A stretch of 64,000 nucleotides of DNA from Planctomycetota bacterium (lineage in GTDB: Bacteria; Planctomycetota; UBA1135; JADKAF01): contig JADKAF010000001.1 of assembly GCA_016719295.1 (NCBI GenBank), forward strand, positions 3,224,001 to 3,288,000, in the 5' to 3' direction. The notes under the pieces were generated by a model that had not been told where the DNA came from, did no database searches, and saw only the letters and a program-made list of their open reading frames with translations. Positions 50,908 through 60,415 of the stretch are shown piece after piece (within the stretch, counting starts at the first letter, position 1; each line of letters starts with the position of its first letter). The translations under genes were made by a program, and so were the position numbers.

Positions 50908-52356
50908 ATGCGTCTCTCGCTCCTCGCGCTGCTCGGCGGCGCGCTGCTGCCCGGCGCCCTCGTCGCGCAGTCCTTCTCGAAGCTCACCCCGTTCGCCTCG
51001 AACTTGGACCTCCTCGTCGTCGATACGACCTACGACGGCGTCTGGCGCCTCTCGGATCGCAACCAGGACGGCGACTTCGACGACGCCGGCGAGGTGACCG
51101 CGTTCTACGACGACACGCTCGGGAGCTTCGTGCTGACGAACCCCACCTGCGTCGCCGTAGCGCCCGACGAGACCGTCTACGTCGGCGACTCCACGGTCGA
51201 TTACATCCTGTGGATGCGCGACCTCAATCGCGACGGCGATGCGCTCGACGCCGGCGAGCACGGGATCTTCTTCGACAGCGCGACCAACGCCTCGCTGATC
51301 GCGGTGCCGAGCATCCAGAGCCTCACGGTCGATGCGACGGGCGCCGTGATCGTCGGCAACGCGAGCACGAGCAGCCTCGGCGACGACGTCGTGATTCGCA
51401 TGGTCGACGGCAATGCCAACGGCGACGCGAACGACGCGGGCGAAGCGTTCTCCTACGGCATCGTCCAGGTCTACGGCTCGGGCGCGCTCGGCGACTCGAT
51501 CCCGACCCGCGCGCGCGTCGGTCCGCAGGGCGATGTCTTCTACGCCGAGGTCGGCTCGACCGGAGTGATCCCGAAGGGCGTCTACCTCATGCGCGACGAT
51601 GTCGTCGTGAACGGCAACTGCAACGACCCCGGTGAGATCCGGCCCTACTGGATCCCCTCCGGCGGCGGGAATCCGTTCTTCTGGGGCCTCGAGGTCACCA
51701 ACGACGGCACGCTCTTCCTCACCGACCACGGCGGCTATCGCATCTGGCGCGCCAAGGACCTCAACAACGATGGGCAGATCCAGCCGGGTCTGCCGGAGGA
51801 GATCCTCTACTACCAGATCCCGACGCGGAGCCTGATGTGGGAGGTGCTCGCGCGTGAAGACGGCGCCATCCTCGTCGCCGAGGACGAAACCCCGGACCGC
51901 TTGATGATCTACCGCGATCTCGACCAGAGCGGCTCGATCGACCAGGCGAACGAGATCGGCACGGTCTACGACGCGAGCCAAGCGATCCACGTGATCCGGC
52001 CGCGCGGCGCGGCGTTCCTCCGGCGCCCGACGCTGGTCGCGACGCCGAACCCGGTGCGCCTCGGGCAGACCGTGACGCTCTCCTTCGCCGGCGGCCCGGG
52101 CAGCCCGGTCGGCCTCTTCGCGTCGATCGCTTCGCTCCCCTCCTTCCCGCTCCCGCCCTATGGCGAGCTCGAGCTCTCCCCGATCGGCCTGGTCTCGGTC
52201 GGCGTGCTCGGCCTGAACGGCGCCGGCGCCGCGACCCTGCCGATCGGCATCCCGATCGACCCCACCCTCGTGGGCACGATCCCGCTCCAGAGCTTCGAGC
52301 TCGATCCTTTCCGACCGCATCTCAGCCGCCGCCTCGACGCGCAGATCCGGCCCTGA
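50908..52356 (+). CDS. Secreted propeller-like protein
   Basis: Secreted protein of 482 residues with a signal peptide (MRLSLLALLGGALLPGALVA). It contains repeating acidic, Ca-binding-like stretches of the type RNQDGDFDDAGEVTAFYDD, NRDGDALDAGEHGIFFDSA and NANGDANDAGEAFSYGI, alternating with strands such as LVVDTTYDGVWRLSD, which suggests a six-bladed NHL-like propeller. After about residue 365 comes the C-terminal module (PVRLGQTVTLSFAGGPGS, PLPPYGELELSPIGLV, IPIDPTLVGTIPLQSFEL) shared by secreted proteins here. No enzymatic residues recognised. The 100 bp before it contain the phosphofructokinase hairpin and a C-rich leader. Confidence 0.8.
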   Translation: MRLSLLALLGGALLPGALVAQSFSKLTPFASNLDLLVVDTTYDGVWRLSDRNQDGDFDDAGEVTAFYDDTLGSFVLTNPTCVAVAPDETVYVGDSTVDYILWMRDLNRDGDALDAGEHGIFFDSATNASLIAVPSIQSLTVDATGAVIVGNASTSSLGDDVVIRMVDGNANGDANDAGEAFSYGIVQVYGSGALGDSIPTRARVGPQGDVFYAEVGSTGVIPKGVYLMRDDVVVNGNCNDPGEIRPYWIPSGGGNPFFWGLEVTNDGTLFLTDHGGYRIWRAKDLNNDGQIQPGLPEEILYYQIPTRSLMWEVLAREDGAILVAEDETPDRLMIYRDLDQSGSIDQANEIGTVYDASQAIHVIRPRGAAFLRRPTLVATPNPVRLGQTVTLSFAGGPGSPVGLFASIASLPSFPLPPYGELELSPIGLVSVGVLGLNGAGAATLPIGIPIDPTLVGTIPLQSFELDPFRPHLSRRLDAQIRP

Positions 52357-52423
52357 GCGGGAGAAGGCGGGCTATGCTTTTCGGCCCGTAGGCCGAGAAC
52401 CTGCTCGTATCTAGAACAAGAAG

Positions 52424-52454
52424 GAGCGGCGGCGCATCCCAAGCGTCGCCGCTC
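52424..52454 (+). terminator. Hairpin after the propeller gene
   Basis: GAGCGGCGGCG (52424-52434) pairs with CGTCGCCGCTC (52444-52454), with one mismatch, around a 9-nt loop, and is followed by TCTCGTTCTCC. It lies 68 bp past the stop and 42 bp before the multicopper oxidase start. Confidence 0.55.
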
Positions 52455-52495
52455 TCTCGTTCTCCCTCCTGAGTCCCTCGGCTGGCCGCCTCCCC

Positions 52496-54253
52496 ATGTC
52501 CACGGTCGCCTTCTCGCGTCTCGATGCCCTGCTGCTCTTCGGGCTGGGCTCTCTCCTCTCGGCCTCGGCCTCCGCGCAGATCGTCGAGACGACGATCACC
52601 GCGCGCCCTGGCGTCGTGACCCTGGCGCCGGGCATCACCGCGAACGCCTGGCTCTACAACGGCACCCTGCCCGGGCCGACGCTGCGCGTCACCGAGGGCC
52701 AGCGCCTGCGGGTGCGCTTCGTGAACGAGCTGCCGGAGAGCTCGATCCTCCACGTGCATGGCCAGCCGGTGCACCAGGGGATGGACGGCATGGCGTCGAT
52801 CTCGCGCCCGGAGACCGCGGCGGGACAGGAGTTCCTCTACGACTTCTCGGACTTGAAGCCCGGTACCTATTGGTACCACCCGCACAGCGAGCACCACGAG
52901 CAGCTCGACAAGGGGCTCTACGGACCGCTGATCGTCGAGCCCGCCAACACGACGGGTGAGCCGGCCTTCGACTACGAGCAGACGATCGTCCTCGACGAGT
53001 GGACGAACCCGCTCGGCGGCACGGGCTTCACGGGACACCTGGTGAACGGCAATGCGAGCGCCGGCGCGTACACGATCCCAGCGGTGAACGGCCGGCGTCT
53101 GCGCCTGCGCTTCGCCAACGCCTCCGCGCGCACGAGCTACGTCATCGCGCTCGACGGGCATCTCATGGAGGTCACGCACGCCGACGGCTATCGCGTGCGG
53201 CCGGTGACGACCTCGGCGCTCGTGATGGGCGTCGGCGAACGCTACGACGTCATCGTGAACTGCAACAACCCGGGCGTCTGGAGCCTCGCGGTCTCGACCT
53301 TCCAGGCCCGCTCGACCACGGTCGTCCGCGGCGTCGTGCGCTACCAGGGACAGAGCGGTCCGGATCCGGCGGCGAGCTACGTGCCACCCGCGCTCTCCAG
53401 CGGGACGCTCCTCGACTACGCGCAGCTCGCCTCCGACGTGCCCGTGACGCCGATCTCGGCGAGTCCCGCGCGCCGCTACTCCGGCGTGCTCGGCATGACG
53501 ATGGGCCCGAGCGGACAGCTCTGGACGATCAACGGCCAGGCGTGGCCCAACGTGACGCCCTGGCAGGTGTCCCAGGGCGAGATCGTCGAGATCACCTGGA
53601 CCAACACCACGATGAGCCCGATGCACATGCATCCCATGCATCTGCACGGGCACTCGTTCCGCATCGTCGGAACCGCGGGCGGCACGACCGCGCCGCCCAC
53701 GAAGGATGTCGTGCTGCTGCGCCCCGCCGGTCAGCCGGGCAGCACGCTCACGATCCAGTTCACCGCGGACAACCCGGGCAAATGGCTCGCGCACTGCCAC
53801 GACATGATGCACATGGCGCAGGGCATGATGACGAGCATCGACTACACGGGCGACGCCGATGGCGACGGCCTCGCCGACAGCGCGGATCACGATCCGACCA
53901 AGGCCCAGCCGGTGCTGCTGGTCGCCGACGACGAGGCGCAGTTCCGCATCGGGCAGGTCGGCGCGCTGGGCTTCCAATGGCAGCCGCAGAGCGTGGCCAC
54001 GCTCTACGTCGCGCTGAGCACGCTGCCGGCCCCCGTGCTGCTCGCCCCGCTCGGCGAGCTCGAGCTCGATCCGCTCGGCATGTGGGCGATCGCGAGCTTC
54101 GGCTTGGGCGGCGCGAGCTTGGCGAGCCTGCCCTACGCGATCCCCGCCGATCCGCTGCTGCAGAACGGCCGCTTCGTGCTGCAGGCGCTCGCGACGACGA
54201 CGCTGCCGGGCAGCGCGCGCTTCTCGAACCCGCAGGCGTTTACGATCCGCTGA
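52496..54253 (+). CDS. Multicopper oxidase with C-terminal shared module
   Basis: Exported laccase-like oxidase of 585 residues (signal LLLFGLGSLLSASASA). Three cupredoxin domains carry all copper ligands: HVHG at about residue 86, HPHSEHH at about 128, HPMHLHGHSF at about 379 and HCHDMMHMAQGM at about 433, where the Cys and Met are type 1 copper ligands. It should oxidise phenols, metals or similar donors with O2; the donor is not evident. From about 450 there is a DGDGLADSADHDP stretch typical of thrombospondin-3-like Ca-binding repeats, then the shared tail (PVLLAPLGELELDPLG, IPADPLLQNGRFVLQAL). Such a tail is unusual on a multicopper oxidase and suggests surface attachment or sorting. It converges on trkH with a 21-bp gap. 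Confidence 0.93.
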   Translation: MSTVAFSRLDALLLFGLGSLLSASASAQIVETTITARPGVVTLAPGITANAWLYNGTLPGPTLRVTEGQRLRVRFVNELPESSILHVHGQPVHQGMDGMASISRPETAAGQEFLYDFSDLKPGTYWYHPHSEHHEQLDKGLYGPLIVEPANTTGEPAFDYEQTIVLDEWTNPLGGTGFTGHLVNGNASAGAYTIPAVNGRRLRLRFANASARTSYVIALDGHLMEVTHADGYRVRPVTTSALVMGVGERYDVIVNCNNPGVWSLAVSTFQARSTTVVRGVVRYQGQSGPDPAASYVPPALSSGTLLDYAQLASDVPVTPISASPARRYSGVLGMTMGPSGQLWTINGQAWPNVTPWQVSQGEIVEITWTNTTMSPMHMHPMHLHGHSFRIVGTAGGTTAPPTKDVVLLRPAGQPGSTLTIQFTADNPGKWLAHCHDMMHMAQGMMTSIDYTGDADGDGLADSADHDPTKAQPVLLVADDEAQFRIGQVGALGFQWQPQSVATLYVALSTLPAPVLLAPLGELELDPLGMWAIASFGLGGASLASLPYAIPADPLLQNGRFVLQALATTTLPGSARFSNPQAFTIR

Positions 54254-54274
54254 GCGCGCTCGCGCGCGCCGCGC

Positions 54275-55738
54275 TCACTCCTTCCAGCGGAGATCCCGCC
54301 AGACGTGCGGGTGCAGCAGCGCGAGCACGGCGAGGATCTCCAGGCGACCGACCCACATTCCGACCGTGAGGGCGACGGTCGACGCGTCGGAGAGGAAGGC
54401 GAAGCTGCCCATCGGCCCCGCCGCACCGAAGCCGGGGCCGATATTCCCGACGCAGGCCAAGGCGCAGGAGAAACCGGTAGCGAGATTCATCTGCGGGTTG
54501 CCGACCTCGAGCACGAGGATCAGCGAGCCCAAGAGCAAGTTCGCGGAGAGGAAGAGGAAGACCAGCGTGAAGACGGCGCGCAGGATCTCGCGCGGGATCT
54601 CGCGCCCGCCGTAGCGGATCGGGAGCACGGCTCGCGGATGCAGCGTCTGCGTGATCTCGCGGCGCAGAAACTTCACCACCAGGATATGCCTCACGACCTT
54701 CGCGCCGCCCGCGGCAGAGCCCGCGCAGCCGCCGATCATCATCACCCAGACCAGGATCACCTTCGCGGCGTCGATCCATAGCTCGTAGTCGACGCTCGCG
54801 AAGCCCGTGCTCGAGATCAAGCTCGCCGACTGGAAGAAGCCGGCACGCAGGGTATCGAGATCGGGCAGCCCCCCCGCGACGAGGAAGGCGACGCCGAGCG
54901 CCCCGAGAGCCATCGCGAGTACGTAGACCACGAACTCCTGGTCGCGGAAGAACTCGCGCGGGTCTCGGAAGTAGCCGCGCCATTGCAACGTGAAGCTCGC
55001 GCCTGCGAGCGTCATGAACACGATGAGGATCCACTCCGCGGCGGGATTCGCGAAGCCCATCAGCGAGGCGCCGTTGTTCGAGAAGCCCCCTGCGGCCATC
55101 GTCGTGAACGCATGCAGCAGCGCATCAAAGAGGCCGAAGCCCACCCAGCAGAGGAGGCCGGCCAGGAGCGCCGTCATGCCGCCGTAGAGCACCCATAGCT
55201 TCATCGCGCCCTTCCGCGCCTGCGGGCTCAGCGCCTCGCCCGCGGCCCCCGACGCCTCGGCGAAGAAGAGCTGGCGCCCGGCGACGCCGAGCCGAGGGAG
55301 CACGACGACGAAAAGCGCGATGACGCCCAAGCCCCCCAGCCACTGGATGAACGAGCGCCAGAAGAAGAACGCTTGTCCGTGCGCGCCAAAGTCAGTGAGC
55401 ACCGTGGCGCCCGTCGTCGTGAAGCCCGACATCGACTCGAAGAGCGCGTCGATGGGGCGCATGCCGTCCAGCACGAAGGGGACCGCGGCGACCATCGCCA
55501 CGAGCAGCCAGGTTCCCGCTACGACGCCGAATGCCTCGCTGCGTCGGAAGACGCGCGGCGGATCGACGCGCCATGAGAGCGCCAAGCCCACGGCGAAGCA
55601 GATCGCCCCCGAAAGCGCGAACTCGAGCGCCGAGCTCGTCTCGCCGAAGTAGAACCCGACGGCGCTGGGGAACGCGAAGAGCAGCGCGAAGAGACGCAGC
55701 AGATTCCCGATCACGCCGAGGACGATGCCGAGGCGCAC
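54275..55738 (-). CDS. trkH: Potassium uptake protein TrkH
   Basis: Integral membrane K+ channel subunit of 487 residues with about ten transmembrane segments in the four-loop KcsA-like arrangement. Selectivity-filter regions are recognisable: SGFTTTGATVL, FTTMAAGGFSNNGAS, SLISSTGFASVDYELW and CALACVGNIGPGFG. It is three bases downstream of the trkA stop on the same strand, so they form an operon. The gene reads LGIVLGVIGNLLRLFALLFA at its start, consistent with a first membrane helix. Confidence 0.94.
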   Translation of the reverse strand: MRLGIVLGVIGNLLRLFALLFAFPSAVGFYFGETSSALEFALSGAICFAVGLALSWRVDPPRVFRRSEAFGVVAGTWLLVAMVAAVPFVLDGMRPIDALFESMSGFTTTGATVLTDFGAHGQAFFFWRSFIQWLGGLGVIALFVVVLPRLGVAGRQLFFAEASGAAGEALSPQARKGAMKLWVLYGGMTALLAGLLCWVGFGLFDALLHAFTTMAAGGFSNNGASLMGFANPAAEWILIVFMTLAGASFTLQWRGYFRDPREFFRDQEFVVYVLAMALGALGVAFLVAGGLPDLDTLRAGFFQSASLISSTGFASVDYELWIDAAKVILVWVMMIGGCAGSAAGGAKVVRHILVVKFLRREITQTLHPRAVLPIRYGGREIPREILRAVFTLVFLFLSANLLLGSLILVLEVGNPQMNLATGFSCALACVGNIGPGFGAAGPMGSFAFLSDASTVALTVGMWVGRLEILAVLALLHPHVWRDLRWKE

Positions 55739-55741
55739 GAA

Positions 55742-57100
55742 TCAGCGCTCCTTGGCGATGTGCGTCTGGAAGTACTCCGCGACCTGCTCGTGGTCGCGCT
55801 CCAGGCAGAAGACGAGCAAGCGATCCTCGGCCTGCACCTCGTCGCCGCCGTGCGGCACGATCACGCGCCGACCGCGGAGGATCGCGCCGATGATCGCCGA
55901 GCGCGGGCCGCGCATCGACTGGATCGGGATCGGCTCGATCCCCTTCGGCACGCGGAGCTCGAGCACCATGGCCTCGCCGTGCTCGAGCTCGGCGAGCAGA
56001 GTCGACTTCCCCTGCACGACGGCGCGCAGCACGCTCTGGATCGCGGCCCCGCGCGCCGAGCGCACGACGTCGATGCCGACGCGCTCGAAGAGGCGCTCGT
56101 TCGCCTGCGTCGTGGCGCGCGTCAGGATGCGCGGAACCCCCATGCTCTTCGCGAGCAGGGAGACGAGCAGGTTCTTCTCGTCGTTCGAGGTCACGACGAC
56201 GAGCACCGAGTCCTCGCCGATCTGCTCCTGCTCCAGCAGGTCGATGTCCGAGCCGTCGCCGTGCAGCACGAGCGTCTTGTCGAGCAGCGCGGAGATCTCC
56301 TCGCAGCGCTCGCGGTCCGTCTCGATGATCTTCACCGACCAGCTGGCCTCCTCGAGGCCGAGGGCCACCGTGGTGCCGACGGTGCCGCCGCCGACGATCG
56401 TCGCCTGCCGCGTCGGTCGAGCCGTTTCGGTCCCGCGCAGGAAGCCGAAGAGCAAGCGATTGATCCCCGCGAGCGTCCCCATCACGGTGACCTTGTCACC
56501 GGGCTCGAACTGCGTGTCGCCGCGCGGGAGGAAGATCTCGTCGTCGCGCCGCGCCATCACCAGGACCACGCCGAGCGGGATCGCGAGATCGCGGAGCGGC
56601 GCCGAGGTGATGCGCGCGCCCGCCTCGATCGCGTGGCGCAGCAAGCGTACGCGTCCGCCTTCGAAGGCCTCCACGTCGAGAGCGCCTGGCACCATCATGA
56701 TGCGCAGGATCTCCTGACCGAGCTGCTCGGCGGGCCGGATCACCTGATCGATGTCGAAGATCTCGGCGAGCGAGCTGTCCGCGCCGAGACGGCGCTCGAA
56801 GCCGGGCCGCGAGAGGAAGCAGATCGTGCGCTTCGCCCCCATCTTCTTCACCAGCACCGACGCCACGAGGTTCTCCTCGTCGGTCTCGCTGCACGCGATG
56901 AAGAAGTCCGCGTCGCCCGCGCGTGCCTTGTTCAGCACTTCGTCGGAGGTGATCGAGCCCTCGATGACCTCGACGTCGAGCCGGTCGGTCTGGGGCCCCG
57001 TCTTACCCTCGGGGCAGATGAGCACGACAGCGTGCTCCTCCATCAGCTCCTCGGCCAAGCGGAAGGCAACTTCGTCCTCACCGCCGATCACGATGTGCAT
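55742..57100 (-). CDS. trkA: Trk potassium system NAD-binding protein TrkA
   Basis: Cytosolic regulator of 452 residues with two RCK (TrkA-N plus TrkA-C) halves, gating TrkH by nucleotide. The second TrkA-N has the intact dinucleotide motif IVGGGTVGTTVALGLE and VIHGDGSD-type GDGSDIDLLEQE. The first half reads HIVIGGEDEVAFRLAEEL, where the canonical GxGxxG is degraded, so nucleotide binding in that half may be lost. TrkA-C domains (TSAPLRDLAIPLGVVLVMAR; LELRVPKGIEPIPIQSM) follow each. The operon order is trkA-trkH, with a pentaheme cytochrome gene 53 bp upstream. Confidence 0.93.
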   Translation of the reverse strand: MHIVIGGEDEVAFRLAEELMEEHAVVLICPEGKTGPQTDRLDVEVIEGSITSDEVLNKARAGDADFFIACSETDEENLVASVLVKKMGAKRTICFLSRPGFERRLGADSSLAEIFDIDQVIRPAEQLGQEILRIMMVPGALDVEAFEGGRVRLLRHAIEAGARITSAPLRDLAIPLGVVLVMARRDDEIFLPRGDTQFEPGDKVTVMGTLAGINRLLFGFLRGTETARPTRQATIVGGGTVGTTVALGLEEASWSVKIIETDRERCEEISALLDKTLVLHGDGSDIDLLEQEQIGEDSVLVVVTSNDEKNLLVSLLAKSMGVPRILTRATTQANERLFERVGIDVVRSARGAAIQSVLRAVVQGKSTLLAELEHGEAMVLELRVPKGIEPIPIQSMRGPRSAIIGAILRGRRVIVPHGGDEVQAEDRLLVFCLERDHEQVAEYFQTHIAKER

Positions 57101-57153
57101 GGAACGAGACCGTTCTCCGGAGATGCGTGAAGCATCCTAGGGCTCGACCTGCC

Positions 57154-58122
57154 TCACGGCCAGCGCCCGAGCACGAATGCCGCGGCATCTGGCTGCAGGG
57201 GGAAGCTCTTCATCAAGGCCTCGACGCGCGCGGGCGAGGCGCCCTCCGGCAGCGCGAAGCGGAGCTCGCGCCGCTCGTCGGGAAGCAGGCGCTCGTCGAC
57301 TTGCGACTCGTCCTCGTTCGGGCGGCGGAAGCTGCGGTGCTCCACGGCGCCGCTGAAGTGCTCGACACGCAGCACGAGGGCGCGCGAGCGGCTCTCGGCG
57401 GGGAAGCGGTGCGGCGTCAGGTTCTGCAGCGCGACGACGAGCTCCGCCCCCTCGATCCGGCAGTCGAAGCGGAGCCCCGTGCGCACGAAGCGCTCGTTCG
57501 CTCCACCCCAATCCCCGTGGCTTCGCCCCAGCCGTCCCGGCTGCGCAGGGAAGTGGCAGGTCGAGCAGAGCTCGCCGCGCGCCGCGGCGGCCGAGCGCGC
57601 GAACTCCCCGAGGGTGCCCTGCCGCGGCTCGTGGCAAGGGAAGCAGAGCGCGTTGGTCGCGAGGGCCTCGACGCGCCGGGGCCGGCAAGGGGCTGCGGGC
57701 AGGTCGCGGAGCGCGGCGACGCCCGCTTCCCCGCGCGACAGCCCGTGGCACGAGAGGCAGTGGACCCCGTCCTCGCGCTGCACCTCGCGCTCCACCGCGA
57801 TCGCGTCGAGCCCCGTCGCGAGCACCGCCTGCGGCGCGTGGCACGCGCGGCACTCGACGCGCGCGAACTCGCGGCTCGACTGTCGAGCGTTGCGATCGGT
57901 CCACGCCCGCGCGTGCGCACTCTCCGACCATTCGCGGAAGACGCGCTCGTGGCACGGCGCGCAGGCGACCAGCGCCGGCCGCCAAGGCTCGGCCCACGGC
58001 GGAGGCGCTTCCGACGGGCTCTCCGCGGCGCGCGCGCGGCGCGCGGGAGCCTGCGGATCCTCGGGGCAAGCGGCGAGCCCGAGCGCCAGCAGGAGCAGCG
58101 CGCCCGGGCGAGCGCGGCGCAT
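57154..58122 (-). CDS. Pentaheme cytochrome c lipoprotein
   Basis: Exported protein of 322 residues with a lipobox (LAAC, Cys at 19) and five CxxCH heme sites: CAPCH (54-58), CRACH (91-95), CLSCH (122-126), CFPCH (160-164) and CSTCH (186-190). Spacing and flanks (HERVFREWSESAHARAW) match the cytochrome c554/multiheme CXXCH group used for electron transfer in Planctomycetes. The C-terminal 120 residues lack heme sites and are beta-rich (VVALQNLTPHRFPAESRSRA). It lies 12 bp after the cysteine dioxygenase gene and ahead of trkA, all on the minus strand. The partner and pathway are not evident. Confidence 0.9.
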   Translation of the reverse strand: MRRARPGALLLLALGLAACPEDPQAPARRARAAESPSEAPPPWAEPWRPALVACAPCHERVFREWSESAHARAWTDRNARQSSREFARVECRACHAPQAVLATGLDAIAVEREVQREDGVHCLSCHGLSRGEAGVAALRDLPAAPCRPRRVEALATNALCFPCHEPRQGTLGEFARSAAAARGELCSTCHFPAQPGRLGRSHGDWGGANERFVRTGLRFDCRIEGAELVVALQNLTPHRFPAESRSRALVLRVEHFSGAVEHRSFRRPNEDESQVDERLLPDERRELRFALPEGASPARVEALMKSFPLQPDAAAFVLGRWP

Positions 58123-58134
58123 CGACGGCTCGGC

Positions 58135-58782
58135 TCAGCTCTTCGACCAGACGGGCGTCGTCTGGTCGTAGACGAAGTGCCGGCGCGTGATCGTGCCGTT
58201 GCAGAACACGTTGCAGCTCAGCATCTCGCGCCCGTAGACGTGCACCGTCACGGTGCGCCCACCGGTGTCGTTCTTCATGCGGTGCAGGTCGCGCGTCGGC
58301 GGATCGACCGCGCAGGACTGACCGGGCGAGAGGACGCTCACCGTCGTCTGCTTCAGCGACTGCGGGAGCACCGGCAGGACGTTCGGCGGCGGGGTGGCGT
58401 AGGCGATCTCGGTGATCGCGCCGCGGTAGCAGCCCACGACGCCCCAGCACTCGTGGTCGTGGATCGGGGTCTGCTGCCCGGCTTCCCAGACCAGCGCGAG
58501 CACGACGTAGCGCTTCGCGGGGTCGGCGTAGAGGAGGTTACGCGTGTAGCGCTCGGGGTTCCCGACCAGGTGCGTCGCGGGGATCGCGCTCTCGTTCGCG
58601 AGGAAGCGCGGCAACGCCGCGCAGACCTTCTCGCAGATCGACTCCCAGCTCGGCTGTCCCTCGAGCGCCCGATCGATCTCGGTCGCGAGCTCGCGGACAC
58701 CGAAGGAACTCGCGCTCAGGGGGCTGCTACAACCGGTGGAGGTGCTGCAGCTCGCGGAGCTGGACGAGGCGGCTTGGCTCAT
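58135..58782 (-). CDS. Cysteine dioxygenase-family protein
   Basis: Non-heme iron enzyme of 215 residues of the cysteine dioxygenase type I family (cupin). Iron ligands appear as HDH at 108-110 (TPIHDHECWGVVG) and a third His in RDLHRMKNDT, about residue 168. The first 25 residues are Ser/Cys-rich low complexity (SQAASSSSASCSTSTGCSS), not a clear signal. Oxidation of cysteine or a related thiol to a sulfinate is the family role; the exact substrate is not decided here. It is 118 bp downstream of the ALDH7-like gene and directly upstream of the multiheme cytochrome gene. Confidence 0.87.
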   Translation of the reverse strand: MSQAASSSSASCSTSTGCSSPLSASSFGVRELATEIDRALEGQPSWESICEKVCAALPRFLANESAIPATHLVGNPERYTRNLLYADPAKRYVVLALVWEAGQQTPIHDHECWGVVGCYRGAITEIAYATPPPNVLPVLPQSLKQTTVSVLSPGQSCAVDPPTRDLHRMKNDTGGRTVTVHVYGREMLSCNVFCNGTITRRHFVYDQTTPVWSKS

Positions 58783-58900
58783 CGGGGGAACGCGGGGTCG
58801 GGGTCTGCGGATCGCGAGGGTGGATGGCGGAGTCTACTCCACGCCGCCGGCCGCCCGCATCCCCCAGGGAGCCCACATCTCCTCCAGGAGCAGAGCCGGC

Positions 58901-60415
58901 TCAATCGCCGAAGCGGATCCCCTGCGCGAGCGGCAGGTCGCGGCTGTAGTTGATCGTGCAGGTCTGGCGGCGCATGTACGCCTTCCAGGAGTCCGAGCCG
59001 GCCTCGCGGCCGCCGCCGGTCTCCTTCTCGCCGCCGAAGGCGCCGCCGATCTCGGCGCCGCTGGTGCCGATGTTGACGTTGGCGATGCCGCAGTCGCTGC
59101 CGGCGGCCGAGAGGAAGCGCTCGGCGTTCCGGAGATCGTTGGTGAAGATCGCGGACGAGAGGCCCTGCGGCACGCCGTTCTGCAGCGCGATCGCCTCCTC
59201 CAGCGTCGAGAACTCGAGCAGGTAGAGGATCGGCGCGAAGGTCTCCTCGCAGACGATCGGCACCTGGCGCGGGCACTTGACGAGGGTCGGCTCGACGAAG
59301 AAGCCGGGGCGCTGCAGGCGCTTCCCGCCGTAGAGCACCGTGCCGCCTTCGGCCTTCACCTTCTCGATGGCCGCGAGGTAGCCCTGCACGGCCTTCTCGT
59401 CGATGAGCGGGCCCATCAGCGTCTTCGGATCGAGCGGGTCGCCGATCGGGACGGTCTTGTACGCCGAGAGCAGCTTCTCGCTGAGCTTCGCGGCGACGCT
59501 CTTGTGCGCGATGACGCGGCGCGTCGAGGTGCAGCGCTGGCCGGCGGTGCCGACGGCGCCGAAGAGGATCGCGCGCGCGGCCATCTCGAGGTCGGCGCTC
59601 TCGTCGACGACGATCGCGTTGTTGCCGCCGAGCTCCAAGATCGTGCGCCCCAAGCGCTCGCCGACGAGCTTCGCCGCGTGCTTGCCGACGCGCGTCGAGG
59701 CCGTGACCGAGAGCAGCGGGATGCGGTGGTCCTCCAGCATGCGATCGCCGATCGCGGAGCCGCGGCCGACGAAGAGCGTGAAGATGCCGCGGAGGCCATT
59801 CTTCTCGCACACGCGGTTCGTCAAGTGCTGCACCGCGACCGCCGTGAGCGGCGTCTGCGAGCTCGGCTTCCACACCACCGTGTCGCCGCAGGCGGCGGCG
59901 ATCAACGCGTTCCAGGCCCATACGGCGACGGGGAAGTTGAACGCGGAGATCACGCCGACCGGCCCGAGCGGATGCCACTGCTCGTACATCCGGTGGTGCG
60001 GGCGCTCGGAGTGCATCGAGAGGCCGTAGAGCTGGCGCGAGAGGCCGACCGCGAAGTCCGCGATGTCGATCATCTCCTGCACCTCGCCCAGTCCCTCTTG
60101 CAGGATCTTGCCCATCTCGAGCGAGACCAGCTTGCCGAGCGGCTCCTTCAAGCGGCGGAGTTCCTCGCCGATCTGACGCACGATCTCGCCGCGGCGCGGC
60201 GCCGGAAGCTCGCGCCAGCTCGCGAAGGCCTGCGCGGCCTCGGCGACGACCTGGTCGTACTCCGCGGGCGTCGCGCCGAGCACGGTGGCGATCGGCTCGC
60301 CCGTCGACGGATTGAGCGAGACGATCTCGCCGCCGCCGGGACGCGTTACCCAAGAGCTGCCGCAGACGCCGGAGTTCACGGGGCCGAGGCCGAGGTCGGC
60401 GAGGATCTGTCGCAT
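58901..60415 (-). CDS. Aldehyde dehydrogenase, ALDH7/aminoadipate-semialdehyde type
   Basis: NAD-dependent aldehyde dehydrogenase of 504 residues from the ATG at 60415. Cofactor and catalytic motifs are FNFPVAVWAWNALIAAACGD, VWKPSSQTPL, the Glu in ELGGNNAIVVDESAD (about 260), and the nucleophile in GTAGQRCTSTRR (about 295). The start RQILADLGLGPVNSGVCGSS matches antiquitin/ALDH7 (alpha-aminoadipic semialdehyde, piperideine-6-carboxylate dehydrogenase) and MSERPHHRMYEQWHPLGPVG-type middle motifs agree. Likely role is lysine catabolism. It is divergent from a P5C dehydrogenase gene, 152 bp apart. Longer starts upstream are ignored because the family begins at this Met. Confidence 0.9.
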   Translation of the reverse strand: MRQILADLGLGPVNSGVCGSSWVTRPGGGEIVSLNPSTGEPIATVLGATPAEYDQVVAEAAQAFASWRELPAPRRGEIVRQIGEELRRLKEPLGKLVSLEMGKILQEGLGEVQEMIDIADFAVGLSRQLYGLSMHSERPHHRMYEQWHPLGPVGVISAFNFPVAVWAWNALIAAACGDTVVWKPSSQTPLTAVAVQHLTNRVCEKNGLRGIFTLFVGRGSAIGDRMLEDHRIPLLSVTASTRVGKHAAKLVGERLGRTILELGGNNAIVVDESADLEMAARAILFGAVGTAGQRCTSTRRVIAHKSVAAKLSEKLLSAYKTVPIGDPLDPKTLMGPLIDEKAVQGYLAAIEKVKAEGGTVLYGGKRLQRPGFFVEPTLVKCPRQVPIVCEETFAPILYLLEFSTLEEAIALQNGVPQGLSSAIFTNDLRNAERFLSAAGSDCGIANVNIGTSGAEIGGAFGGEKETGGGREAGSDSWKAYMRRQTCTINYSRDLPLAQGIRFGD

